Shown here in pieces: positions 11,881 through 23,215 of a stretch of DNA of 64,000 bases; within the stretch, counting starts at the first letter, position 1, and every line of letters starts with the position of its first letter. The DNA comes from Pogostemon cablin. Taxonomy: Eukaryota; Streptophyta; Magnoliopsida; Lamiales; Lamiaceae. A program made the translations under genes and the position numbers. The stretch lies in contig CM042985.1 of the NCBI GenBank assembly GCA_023678885.1, positions 31,320,465-31,384,464 of the forward strand, given 5' to 3'. The notes under the pieces are model-generated. The model saw only the letters and a program-made list of their open reading frames with translations. It was not told where the DNA came from and did not search any database.

Positions 11881-12699
11881 AGATATAACATGATTTTAGG
11901 TCACGGAAAGCTTAGAGCATGCTATGAGAAGAGGAGCCAAGATTTACGCTGAATTCTTGGGAGGAGCAGTGAGCTGCGACGCGCATCATATGACTAATCC
12001 TCGTCCGGGGGGCGAAGGCATCTCGTCTTGCATAATCAAGAGTTTGGAAGATGCAGGCGTAGCCACAGAAGAGGTGAACTACGTGAATTCGCATGCGACA
12101 TCAACCCCTGTCGGAGATTTGGCTTAGGTTGATGCCATCAAGGAAGTGTTCAAGAACACCTCTGAAATGAAGATGAATTCCACCAAGGTATTGTCCAAAA
12201 AACATTTGTTAAGATTATTAATTGTTGTCATAATTAATACATCCTTGGTGCAGTCAATTATTGGACATGCACTCGCAGCTGCCGGAGGATTAGAAGCAAT
12301 AGCAACAATTAAAGCAATCAACACCGGCTGGTTACATCCAGCACTCAACCAATATGTAAACCACAACTATAAGTGATCACATTATCAATTATCGTAAAAT
12401 GTAACACCATAATATAACAAGACAGTGAACCTCAGTATAATGTCATAAGTAACACTCGACACGGTCGCAAACGTAAAGAAAAAGCACCAAGTTAACGTCG
12501 GTACGTGAACATATATATGCTCGATTCATCAAACTCAAAATCCATGCCATTTGCAAAACCCATCAATAACTTGATACAATGAAGCTTGTAATAATTTAAG
12601 GTTTCTAGAATTTTTGCAGCCATATCTAATTCATTTGGCTTTGGTGGACAAAATTCGGTTATTGTCTTGGCGCCATTCCATCCTTAATGTCACTCACAT

Positions 12700-14245
12700 T
12701 GTGAGACAAAAAAGGATAAGTTTTTATTTAATTTTCACTTCTTACCAACCTATGAATTCTTATGAAATTAAGAATATTATGATGCATAACACCAGATTTC
12801 TCATCTCATTTCACAGTACCTCTTCATTATTATAAATAGCCCCAAAATATTAATTCAATTATTTCCAATAATACATTACGTATATAGTTTGCTTAGTGAA
12901 TTTTAGACCTAATCTCACAACTAACGCGTTCAAGGATTTCTAAGTCGAAAGTTTCAAATATCGCATTTGTTGTTGAAAAACCGTATCTTAGGTACAATTA
13001 CTATTAGAAAATAATGAGTACGGAACAATCTCGTCTTAAATAAAAAATAAAATAAATACAAATACTACTCAGTTTTTCCAACCATATTCATCGATATTAT
13101 GTTAATTTTTCTTCTTCTTCCATATAGATAGTGGTTGATGATGCCAAGGGAAATTCGGTGACATTATCTCGTGTTTGGTAATCCATTTGACTGAATCTTA
13201 TTATATTATTGAAAATTGAAAAGACAATAAAAGTGAGTCTAACATAAGTCCGAACACTCAATAAATACTTATAATAAATCTAAAGAATAAAAAATCATTC
13301 AATAAAATATAAAAATAAAATAGTATTAATATCACATCTATATGAGAATAATCAAAAAGAAAATGCAATAATTTTAAAAGGAGATGATAAATCCTACAAA
13401 ACTAAAATAAGTGTAATATTACATACGTACAGAGATATACGTACAAGACTTTGCTTCTTTTTTTTACTTTTATTTTATTTTTTATTATTTTTTTAATCTC
13501 ACAAATTACACTCTATATGTAGATAATCGTATACAAAACAATTGCTTGTAATAAGGTTAAAGGCAACACAGATTATTCCAATTTTATGATAGGTAATTTC
13601 TAGTCAGCAAGTTCTTTATATACTAAATATATTTAAAAAGTACACGTATCATATGAGTATTAAATTATATAAGTCTTACGATATGTCTTAAGAAATTTAA
13701 AAATACTTTATAACAATGTAAACAGTGGGTAAGATGAAACAAACACATCCTTTTTACCAACTAATTTTGATATGCATCATGACACGACACAACCAATAAT
13801 GCTAAGTGATAAATTCGAGCTGTCATATAATTGGTACACTTTTGTGACAATTTGATAATTATCCATATCACGCTTTTTCCACCTAACACGACTTCCATAA
13901 CTTTTATTTTACCATTTTATTTCGAATTATATCGAGTAATATGATTATTTATACACTACTCCATATCTTAGAGTTTATTACATCACATCCCTTCTTTGTG
14001 AAAGATAAAAGTGTTACGTGGGTTCTTTTTGTATTAAGTGGTTCGTTAATTGAGAGGTTATTTATTTTTCTATATTTCAATTAACCTTTTAAATTTCTTT
14101 TAATAATTTTCAAGAAAATGTGAAGAGTTTATTTGGATCACTCTACAATTAATCCCAGTGTATTTGGACACTTATTTTTAATAAATATCGCTCAAATAAA
14201 ATTTGAAAAAGTAGTAGTAGTACTAATAAGAGAAAGTGGAAATGA
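12700..14245. other. Intergenic AT-rich DNA
   Basis: No gene or clear transposon terminus is recognised. Poly-T and poly-A runs are present (for example 13450-13500). Short frames at 12614-12835 and 14133-14324 show no domain, apart from the possible KAS remnant before 12690. Confidence 0.5.
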
Positions 14246-14924
14246 CAAAAAGTGGCCACTATTGGTTAAGTGTAATTTTAAGTGGTCACATATGTTATAC
14301 ACAATTTTTTCTAGCCACTTTTAAAGGAGTGTGCCAAAATGGGACCCACTTTTCACAATGTCTACATAATGAGATTCCACACTTTTTGACTAAAAGTACC
14401 AAACGAACAGTAAAGGAATCGGATTCCTCTTTATTTCTGAATAAAGTGTGAAAGTACAACTACCACTACCTAGTACTCCTATGTAGGCATGTGATCCCTC
14501 ATATCCATACAAAAGAAATGAGGTAATATATAGTAGAAATGGGGGTGGTCGTCCAACATTTATAAAATAATTTTGTACTAATTACTTTAGAGGTTGAGCA
14601 TTTGGGAGACCATTCGGGAGCAAATTTCTAGTATTTTTAGAGAGGTGTGAGATTTTGGGGAGCAACTGTACAAGGTATGTTTAAACTTGTTTTAACAGTT
14701 ATGAATGCCTTAATTTTATAGTTATGAATGCCCTAATTTTATAATTTTGACATGCCTCATGAGTGTATTCTAATTATTCAACGTTTTTATAATAGAATAG
14801 AAAATAATTGTATGCCTAGTATAATAATTTTTAACATCCAAAAGTTTTTCTCTCTTAAATCTTCACCAGTCATGTTAGATCGTATTTTTTAAGTAATCTT
14901 CTCAAAAATTTGTTAAACACTGGT

Positions 14925-15460
14925 GAGTAGGCCGAACAGGGTGAAGAGCAGTAGGGCGAATAGAACAACTAGGTGGGCCGAATAGAACAACCGCTGGCCG
15001 AATAGCCCAAAAATTCTCTTAATTCAGAAACTTAGTAGGCCGAATAGAACAACATTTGTAGGCCGAATAGACAAACTCAGTGGGCCGAATAGAACAACTA
15101 GGTGGGCCGAATAGAATAACTGCTGGCCGAATAGCCCAAAAATTCTCTTAATTTCAGAAACTTAGTAGGCCGAATAGAACAACTTTGTAGGCCGAATAGA
15201 CAAACTCTGTGGGCCGAATAGAAAGACGTAGGCCGAATAGAAGAAATAAATTTTCCACGAATTTTTCAAATTTAAAAAATATGTAGGCCGAATAGAACAA
15301 TTTTAGTAGGCCGAATAGAAGAACCTTTTGGGCCGAATAGAGGAAACATTGGCCGAATAGAAGAAAAAAATACAGAGACTTTTTAAGGTGTGTCAAGGTA
15401 GGCCCAATTTTGAAAACAGTGTAGGGATGGATACATTAATTTGTTGACCGAATAGAATAC
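14925..15460 (+). repeat. Left subterminal array of GGCCGAATAG words
   Basis: About twenty copies of a word close to GTAGGCCGAATAGAACAAC occur at irregular spacing, with interspersed variants such as GCTGGCCGAATAGCCC. The same words occur in inverse orientation near the other end of the MULE. Confidence 0.9.
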
Positions 15461-15550
15461 AATATGAGTACAAATTTTTTAATGTAATAATGTTGCAACT
15501 AATTTTCTAATATTTTAATGTTGATGTCATTAAACTATTCTTGAAAAAAT

Positions 15551-17887
15551 GTGCAGATGAGTTATAAAAAAGTTGGGATGTCTTGGGGTGCAGCTTGGGA
15601 AGGGTTGCAATACACAGGTGGAGTGGTGAACTGGTTATTCTTGCCAGAGGATAGTCTGTGTTATAGTAGTTTGCTAAAAGAAATTCATGACATAGTACAA
15701 GCTGATTTGGGGCACTGGGGTTATGTAGTTCATTCTCTAGTTGATTACGATGGCCGTTTGTCTAAATATAAGATAAAGAATGATGCACGAGTTGCAGAAG
15801 TGTTCAACTGTGTTGATGTAAGAATGGTGTATGTGACACTCCATTCTATCGCGGGTGCAGGGAGTAGTATGGTTTCAGGGATAGGTTATGATGACCGAAG
15901 TGGTGGTACGAGCAATGACCCACGTATGAGGGCACATTCTAGTGGGAGGCCTGATTTTGATTTGAATGTGGAGTATAGTTCGGCCTCAGAGATGCAGTGT
16001 TCTGGTTTTAGAGAATGTCTAGATGTTAAAGCCGATGCTGTCGTTCGTGAGGGTGAGGATGATGTAGATGGTTGTAATGATGATGATGACCCAGGGAATA
16101 GGACTGTCGAAGAAGGGGATCACATACAGCAGGATACTATTCAGTCTTCTAGCGAAAGCGATGATGGTGCTGAGGAGAGAAGACGCCAATTGTATGAAGA
16201 AATCTGTGATTGCATACGTCAGAGAGGCGGCCCTAGCTTTCTTGAACCGATTAATCATGACTTGCCCCGTCCTAAAATGCAGCCAGAAGAGCTGCGTAGT
16301 ACACGGCCCAACACCCGTCCTTGGCTGATTCCAGGTATGGTCACTATGTTTATTTATAATAGAAATAGAACTAAAGTATATTTTTATGTGAAACTAATAC
16401 ACCTGCCACGTTCATAGGCATTCCGGATGAATCAGACAGAGTAGATCAGTTGACTAGCCCTGAGTTTGATGCGTCTGGTGTTCTTCAAAAGAATAGTGTA
16501 TTTGCTACAAAAGAGAAGTTGCAGATAGCTGTCGGAATGTATAACTTGCGGCACGGAGTGGAGACCCATGTCCAAAGATCTAGCACGACCAGGTATAACG
16601 TTGAATGTAATCTGAAGGGTCAAACAGGGTATCCATTTAAGATGCACGCAAGAATGAGCTATGGGTTGTGGGCAGTGGTTAAATTTGTCGAACATCATGG
16701 TTGTTTAAATGATCCAGACAGGTCTACTCCTACACAAGTGTCATCCAAAGTAATCGGTCAATATTTTGCTGCTAGGTAGTTTGATAAGGTTACTGGCCTC
16801 CGACCCCAGGCGATGAGAGACGAGATCAGGACTGATTTTGGGTTCAACATCAGCTACAATATAGCGTTAAAGGCGAAACACTATGCTGTTGGACATACGT
16901 ACGGGGATCACGACAGCTCTTATGAAATGCTCCCTGCGTATATGTATCAGTTGGAATACGCAAATCCCGATACGCACACCCGAATCTCTGTTGATGAAGA
17001 TGACCGGTTAAGGTTTACATTTTATGCAATTAGAGCATCGAGACGGGGGTTTCTAGAGTCTGGTCGTCCAGTCATTGTCATAGACGGCACTCATACGAAG
17101 GAGAGGCACCGAGGAATTATGTTTGTCGCAGTCACGCATGATCCAAACCATCAGATATTTCAACTCGCCTTAGGCACTGGCGATGTTGAGAGCAACATTT
17201 CGTGGACGTGGTTTCTAGAGAGGTTACGAGAGGCATACGGATGTCCACGAGATCTATTGATAGTTTCTGACGGTCATTCCAGTATTGCAAGTGCTATTTC
17301 TACTGTATATCCTGATGCCCATCACGGTCTATGCGGCTACCATTTAAAGCGCAGATTGGCCGGCTTTGGAAAGAACATTTTGTATACATTTCAGCGTGCG
17401 ATGGATTCATACCTATTGACAGATTTTGATAAGTTAGTCTGCCAACATCTACAACTTTTATAATATTACATTCAACAACGAGCCGGTACAATTATTTTGT
17501 ATTAATGGTCCCCATTCCTAACTTGTTATTTGCAGGTGCATCAGCTTATTGCAATGTGGTACCCGGTTGCAGGAGTTAATGGAATTGGTTTGGTCGTGGG
17601 GATATGAGAAATGGTCAAGGGTGCATTGTCCTGTCAGTAGGTACGAGTTTATGAACTCAAATGCAGCTGAGTCGTACAACAACGCCATCCTTTGGGCGCG
17701 GCAGCTACCTATATGCACAATGCTAAAGATTTGTCGCACAATCACTGAGAGGTGGTTTTACGAACGTCGAACTGAAGCTGAGCAACGGAGTACCATCCTA
17801 TGCCAGCGTCTCCATAAAGTGCAGCAGCGTCATATAACTGACCTGCCCCCAAGGGAACAAATCCCATCTCTGTTCGTCCTCTACTAA
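15551..17887 (+). pseudogene. MULE transposase, broken
   Basis: This is a remnant of a Mutator-type transposase, the DDE enzyme that cuts and pastes MULEs. Exon 1 is 15551-16334 (N-terminal region from ATG at 15551 or 15557, then an acidic low-complexity stretch). An 84-base GT-AG intron (16335-16417) joins codon-perfectly to exon 2 at 16418. Exon 2 reads to a stop at 17461-17463 and holds the transposase core: first Asp in VIVIDGTH, second Asp in LLIVSDGHSS, then the CGYHLKRRL Cys/His motif. A further coding part, about 17536-17820, contains YEKWSRVHCP and NSNAAESYNNA. An in-frame TAG at 16777-16779 interrupts exon 2; the frame continues unchanged beyond it. The C-terminal SWIM zinc finger is absent: after about 17820 the sequence is the complement of the neighbouring DUF1985 gene. 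One nonsense change and one deletion therefore disable it. Confidence 0.85.
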
Positions 17888-18378
17888 CTCCCAGACCCAG
17901 TTGTCCACACCCACCTTAGTGACATCCAACCCAAGGATAAAATAGTACACCAACAGCACCTTGGCAATTTTAACCGCGTCCTCGGGGCTAACATGTCTAA
18001 ATCTTCTGCATTCAAAGCACTAGTAATCTGACTGACTAATGGTCTCTCGCCCTGACCATAATACCTATCGTAAACCCCATCAATCGGGATCTGATACGAT
18101 AAATTCGGATCGAACCCGAGTCTAACCCGAAAGCAGAGTCCCATTATCCTCATGAACTCTGCCCTGCTAAATATAAGACACTCGTTACCAACCTGAAAAT
18201 ATCTAGCAGTGAGATCGTCCCCACTAAATGTAATCTCCCGCGTCATGAGACTGTGGAGATGAGCATTCGCGTTCCAATCATCGTTGAGATCCCAGTAATG
18301 ACCAAAGCATGATCTCCTAAACATCTCCTCCGCATTGCCCCCAACCCTAGTTAACTGTGTACGAATAATTTCCATCAC
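17817..18378 (-). pseudogene. DUF1985 gene, 3'-truncated and frameshifted
   Basis: The minus-strand frame from 18378 reads FRRSCFGHYWDLNDDW, then RAEFMRIMGLCF, matching the DUF1985 family. That family is usually found inside plant transposons, often ahead of a Ulp1-type cysteine protease; its own function is not established. Near 18000 the frame slips: family-like sequence resumes in another frame (SPEDAVKIAKVLLVYYFILGL, then WDLFPWGQVSYMT) down to about 17817. There it meets the transposase gene tail to tail with no intergenic space. The rest of the gene, including any protease domain, is missing. A deletion joining the two convergent genes explains this. Confidence 0.75.
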
Positions 18379-18554
18379 AACTCCTGGTTTGCAGTAATTA
18401 TGTATACTGCAGTTCTAGCCCTGCATAGATTGACGCTTCCACTCACCCTGCACAAATAAAATTTTTGCTAGATAAGACAGAAAGTCATAATTACGGATAA
18501 AATAAGTATAAGTTCATTGCAGCCACTGACCAAATATTTGCACACTCAAACATT

Positions 18555-19135
18555 TGTTCTATTCGGCCTACAGTTCCTTCTATTCGGCCTACAAATTGTT
18601 CTATTCGACCTACCGAAATTGCTCTATTCGGCCTACCAAATATGCTCTTATTCTAACCAGCCAACCATTTCCAAAAAAATTCAACACTCATAAACATTGC
18701 TCTATTCGGCCTACACTTATTCTATTCGGCCTACAGATTTGTTCTATTCGGCCTACAAAAACCTATATTCGGCCAACCAAAATTTCAGACAAATTTCAAA
18801 AAAGATCCTACCCTTTGCTCTATTCGGTCCACACTTGTTCTATTCGGCCTACTAAAAACCTCTATTCGGCCTATCAAAATTTAAAAGAATGTCAAAAAGT
18901 AATTACTCCTACACTTTGCTCTATTCGGCCTATACTTGTTCTATTCGACCTAAATATTTGTTCTATTCGGCCTACAAATTTGTTCTATTCGACCTACTAA
19001 AAACCTCCATTCGGCCAACCAAAATTTAAAAAAATTACGAAGTAATTACTCCTACACTTTGCTCTATTCGGCCTACACTTGTTCTATTCGGCCTAAAGTT
19101 TTGTTCTATTCGGTCTACGACAATACCCCTATTCA
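18555..19135 (-). repeat. Right subterminal array of CTATTCGGCC words
   Basis: About twenty copies of TGTTCTATTCGGCCTAC-like words, the inverse complement of the left array. The open frames translated across this array (LFYSAY-type repeats) are artefacts of the repeat. Confidence 0.9.
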
Positions 19136-19527
19136 GCCAACAAAAAGTTCAAAAAAAAAAATTAACACCCCACTGCGGTCTTACATCCTACATATGATGT
19201 ATACACAATCAAGTCACATTCAAAGTATTACATTTTCAAACCACATGTACGAAACATTATACAAAATTAATTTATATTTTACACATATGAACAAAACCAC
19301 AAAAAATGTAGTGGAAATATCCTCGAAAAAAGTCCTAAAAATCATTATACACTAATTTAGAGATGTCAATAACACTGCTTATATACATACCTGAAAATTT
19401 GTCATTTCCAATGTGTAATGCACCGTGGGAGATCGCAAATGGAGAAGAGAAACCCAGAAATGCACTGTGCTTGATACTGAGACGAAAGGAGAGCAAGCGA
19501 GAGAGGATGTTGGACGAAAGATGAGAG

Positions 19528-19528
<1 letters not shown>

Positions 19529-19566
<38 letters not shown>

Positions 19567-19570
19567 AAAA
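19529..19570. repeat. (GAAA)n microsatellite
   Basis: About nine or ten tandem GAAA units within the right side of the MULE. Confidence 0.9.
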
Positions 19571-20481
19571 ATGTGAAAATTGATTTAATGATGTACCCCA
19601 CCAACCCCATCCAAAATCTTAAATTCAAAATTTAAAAACTTTAAATGTGGTCCACCCTCCCCCCATTTACTGCAGTCAAAACTGACATGATGATGACCCC
19701 ATTATTTTCGTCCTTTACCTGACAGTTATGGGGGTAATTTGGGGAGTCCACTTAAAAGTGGCTAGTAAAAATTGATTTTAAGAGATGTGATTATTTTAAA
19801 TTGTACTTTATCAATAGTGGCCATTAAAAAATCGGACTCTAATAGAAAATTGTGTGAATTATTCGAGAACTTTCGGCGTGAGGTAAATTCTTGTACTTGA
19901 CATCTGGTCTTCGGCTGGACGGTGATGTGTCAGTGGGGACCACCCTCCTATGTATGTTCGTATCATACAAAGTAACGTATGCTATTTAATACGCTTTTCC
20001 TCATTCGTCCACGTGTTTTTCGTATTCGGATACGATAATTTATGTGATGTACAAAATTTTGTTTGACATCGTTTCTACAAATTCTATCAGAATCAAAATG
20101 GTTAGGTTAGAAAAAATAAAATTATTTACTAGTTTGTCAATATATATAAGAGGAAGTAATTAATGATATAATTAGCTTGGTGTATTTTTTTTTTAAAATA
20201 TAGCAAGGTTTACAAGAGAAAATGATAGAATTATTAAACAAAGGAAAATGAACTAATCAAGTAAACAAAACTCCGCCAGATAAAATATTTATTTTATTAT
20301 TTTCATCATTCACTTTAAATATATTTATTTTCTCTATAAAGTATCTCATATATGATCTACCATCCATATTAATACAACACTCATTTTATATAAAATAATA
20401 TTAATTCTTAATCCACATATAAAATACAAATTAATATTTTATTGATAGACGGACAATGCTTAAAAGCTAAATTATGTAATA

Positions 20482-20679
20482 CTCCCTCCGTCCCACCCAA
20501 ATAACACAATTTTACTATATTGGGTGTCCCGTTCAAATTGTACAATTTTTTTTAGTAAAAATGATCCACCAATGACCCACCACTAACTCTCTACTACACC
20601 TACCTACTTTACATAATATAATAACTCTTTAATCTACGTGCAAAAAGCAAATACACCTATTTGCCCGGAACGGAGGGAG
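20482..20679. mobile_element. Stowaway-type MITE
   Basis: Near-perfect terminal inverted repeats: left CTCCCTCCGTCCC, right GGAACGGAGGGAG. TA flanks both ends (20480-20481 and 20680-20681). It is 198 bp and non-coding, and the best preserved copy in the window. Confidence 0.92.
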
Positions 20680-20767
20680 TATTAAAAATGTTGTCCCTAC
20701 GTTGGATCCAATTAAATAAACTAGTTTGAAAAAAAAAGTAAAAAAGAAAATTATATTCTATTTAATT

Positions 20768-20972
20768 ACTCTCTCCCTCCCACCAAAAGATTCTCATTTT
20801 ATTATATTGGGCATCTTATCTAAATATTCATATTTCCCATTTTTAGTAAAAAAGTTCCATATGTGACGCACCGCTCAGTACTAATATAACTACCCATTAC
20901 ACATAAAATAATAATATTATTTAATTTACGCACAAAAAATAAATGGTCACCTTTGAACGGGCAGAATGAGTA
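20768..20972. mobile_element. Degenerate Stowaway-type MITE
   Basis: Left CTCTCTCCCTCCCACC and right GAACGGGCAGAATGAG are weak inverse matches, and the internal sequence resembles the copy at 20482-20679. Older than its neighbour. Confidence 0.6.
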
Positions 20973-21533
20973 CTTAAAAACTTTTTGATTCGTGCAGTAT
21001 TTATGCACATTTTTAAAATATGAAAAAAAAACATTTTAATAATATTTAATTTTCATACATTCTAACAACTTTATATTTTTTTTATTAAATTATTTTAGAT
21101 ACTTATATTTTACAAATATCTTAATAACTTTACATATTTTTATACATAATAATACAGTAATTTATTTTAATCTCCGAAAAAAATTACGTAAACTATTATT
21201 TACACGATACAGGGGACTAAGTTGTTAATCTTGTTAACAAAATAAGCTATGAAATTTTTGTCAAAAATATAAATATTATTCATGTTAATAATTTATTAAT
21301 AAAGAATTTCTGTGCGATGCATGTTAGAGTAATAATTCCATAATTAAATACTAAAACTGCAAAAAACTCAGGAAATTATTAAACTCTTTAAAAATAAATT
21401 TAGCACCTAGTAGAGTAGAAGAATTTGATCTTTTTCTTTATGAAAAACACGTGGCATCATAAGGTGGCAGCAAGTAATGACTTTGCAGTGTAACTAAAGG
21501 GGGCAGGATAAGATTAAATAATACTCCCTTCGT

Positions 21534-21796
21534 CCCATTTTCATCTTCATATTTACTGTACACACGCAAATTAAGAAAAATTGTTTTTTGAGTAACTTTT
21601 GGGGGTAGTTTGGTATTTTTTGGTAATAAATAAATGATAAAGTATGTTATGTGTGTTAAAAAGGTGATGGCAATTTTGAAATTAAAGTATGTTAAAGGGA
21701 TATTAGTTATGTACATTTTCCTTTTATGGAAGTGTGAAGTTGAAATTGGGACGGACCAAAACGGAAAGTGTGAAGTTGAAGTTGGGACGGAGGGAG
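21534..21796. mobile_element. Stowaway-type MITE
   Basis: Left CTCCCTTCGTCCC and right GGGACGGAGGGAG, flanked by TA at 21532-21533 and 21797-21798. The right arm contains a duplicated block (GTGTGAAGTTGAA twice, about 40 bases apart). Confidence 0.88.
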
Positions 21797-22165
21797 TAGT
21801 AGTATCCGCCAACAAAAGACAAAAATAAAATAGTAAAATAAAAATACATGTAAACTTTATCCAATGCTTATTTAATTGTATTTAACTACTATCTCAATAT
21901 GACGAAAATGTGTACATTTGATTTTTACAAGTAACTAAATTATGAAGTATTATTATTTAATAATATAGAATTAATTGTACCAAAAATTTTGATCTTTTCG
22001 TGAATTTCAAATTAATCTAAACATTTTAATATTTATAAATAAGTAGTCGACTTTAAGCTCTCGTTGCAACTTAAGACATCGATCAGATTTTGACTTCTCT
22101 TTGACTGCTCAAAAACTGATGTGGAATAAAAAATTAATTCTTTATTTTTTTTATTTTTTGTCTTT

Positions 22166-22660
22166 TATTCGGGCAGAGGAATTCGTGTCCAAGTTCATCC
22201 TTCACGACGAAGCAGTCGTCCCGTTCGTCCTCCGGATCGACGGTGATGTCGACTTCGGCAACCGCATTCTCGACCCCTTCCTTGACCTCAGCAGCCTTAG
22301 TCTTGAACAACGCCGGAGCTCCAGCAGAGCGCTCGATCACTGCAGTCCTGGTCCTCTTGCGCGGTTCTGGATCCTCGAGAGCTGCCGTGAGAAGCACAAA
22401 CCGTCGGCGTTTCCGGCCACCAACTTAGACGGCCTATTGGACCCCTCCCTGTCGGCCTTGGTGGCGCTGCGAGTGACCCTAACCGGAGTGTTTCGAGCGG
22501 CCCACGGGCGGCGACGGCGACGGTGACGATAGGTGAGGGTTGCGTAGAAGCTCCATCGGCAATCTCTGAAGTTTGTACCACTTTTTAGTGTATTAGATAA
22601 CCAGCCGGATATGCACGACTGCGCATCATCCTCCACCGCCATAGCCTCCACCGTCGTTGT
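22166..22660 (-). pseudogene. Captured gene fragment, family not recognised
   Basis: GC-rich sequence inside the Pack-MULE-like element. Minus-strand frames show a basic stretch (TPVRVTRSATKADREG, near 22460-22495) followed in another frame by an acidic, Lys/Glu-rich stretch (VKEGVENAVAEVDITVDPEDERD). The frame changes suggest decay or intron junctions. I cannot assign a family. Confidence 0.45.
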
Positions 22661-23215
22661 GTTAGAGAATCCACTAACCCTTTTGGCTTATTCTTCAACT
22701 GCTTCAGTAAGACACAGGCCACCATCATGGGGCCCACCACGATCGCCATCAGTGTGTGCGCCGCTACCACCATCGCCGCAGGCCTCCGTGACGAAAACCA
22801 TGGAAGTAATGTTCACCGCCCTGATCGTCTTCATCTTCCTGGCCACCCTCTTTCTGCTCGACCTCAGCTGGTGGAGCACCGACAAGTGCTTCTCGTGGAT
22901 GCAGGCGAATTCGTGGCGATTCAGGCCCGCGTAGCGCCGTCGGAGATCGGAGTGATTGGGGCCGATCATGAGGCTGTGCATGGAGGCGCAATCGTCCTGG
23001 AGATGGATTAGGGTTTTGAGGAGGTTGGAACAGTAGTTGGAAGCTTCTGCGCTAATGTGGAAGTAGTTGAACAGCAGGGATTTCAGACCGTAGAGGTGGA
23101 GGAGGAGGATGGTGGAGGCGGCAGTGGCAATATTGCCGTGGAAGACGGAGTAGTTGATCAGTGCTGTGGCGACGGCAAGGCGAGGAGGAGGAGGGGCGGA
23201 AGACAGCGGGAGTTG
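22660..23215 (-). pseudogene. Captured UPF0496/DUF677-like gene fragment
   Basis: Minus-strand reading from about 23100 gives LLFNYFHISAEASNYCSNLL, then LHQLRSSRKRVARKMKTIR, and in a shifted frame VVAAHTLMAIVVGPMMV (about 22720-22770), a hydrophobic segment. This order (short helical N-terminal block, SSRKK-type basic block, then a membrane-like segment) is that of plant UPF0496 proteins, whose role is poorly known. A frame change near 22785 and loss of the C-terminal half make it non-functional as that protein. Confidence 0.6.

Larger units (their letters stand above)
5592..12690 (+). pseudogene. KASI-like 3-oxoacyl-ACP synthase pseudogene, multi-exon
   Basis: The intact family enzyme condenses malonyl-ACP with acyl-ACP in fatty-acid elongation, normally in plastids. 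Exons read as 5592-5912 (RIVITGMGLVSVFG, then DRRLDDCWRYCLVAGKRALDDA), 11319-11750, 11900-12187 and 12254 to about 12345, with remnants to about 12480 (LDTVANVKKKHQVNVG) and perhaps 12658-12690. The catalytic residues survive: Cys in SSACATS (exon 2), His in NSHATSTP (exon 3) and His in SIIGHALAAAGG (exon 4). Splice borders look normal. Lesions are a frameshift with TGA at the start of exon 2 (about 11325-11340), TAG at 12125-12127 where the family has Glu (GAG to TAG), and frameshifts after 12346. The protein begins almost directly at the KAS domain, with no transit peptide. Intron 1 is 5.4 kb because a CACTA element occupies 6192-10922. I judge it a recently dead gene, because active-site codons remain while stops have accumulated. 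Confidence 0.85.
14246..19835. mobile_element. Mutator-like element (MULE), internally deleted
   Basis: Terminal inverted repeats of roughly 80-90 bp are readable at about 14246-14330 and 19745-19835. The shared blocks, in inverse orientation, are GGCCACTATTG, then a diverged middle, then CTAGCCACTTTTAA. Inside, from left to right, lie a forward array of GGCCGAATAG words, a MULE transposase gene on the plus strand, a truncated DUF1985 gene on the minus strand, and a reverse array of the same words. The pairing with DUF1985 fits the MULE lineages that carry DUF1985/Ulp1-type genes. I could not fix a 9-bp target duplication, so the outer ends are approximate. Confidence 0.8.
19836..21967. other. 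Intergenic DNA rich in MITEs
   Basis: No gene is seen. The stretch holds three Stowaway-type elements (listed separately) and otherwise AT-rich unique sequence. Confidence 0.55.

Noticed and set aside
14925..15460. CRISPR-like appearance of regularly repeated words
   Set aside because: Spacing is irregular, there are no unique spacers of constant length, the words are mirrored across a MULE, and the genome is a plant.
18554..19355. Plus-strand frames of 148 and 98 codons rich in LFYSAY and CSIRPT
   Set aside because: They are translations of the CTATTCGGCC word array; every frame through it is open by repetition.
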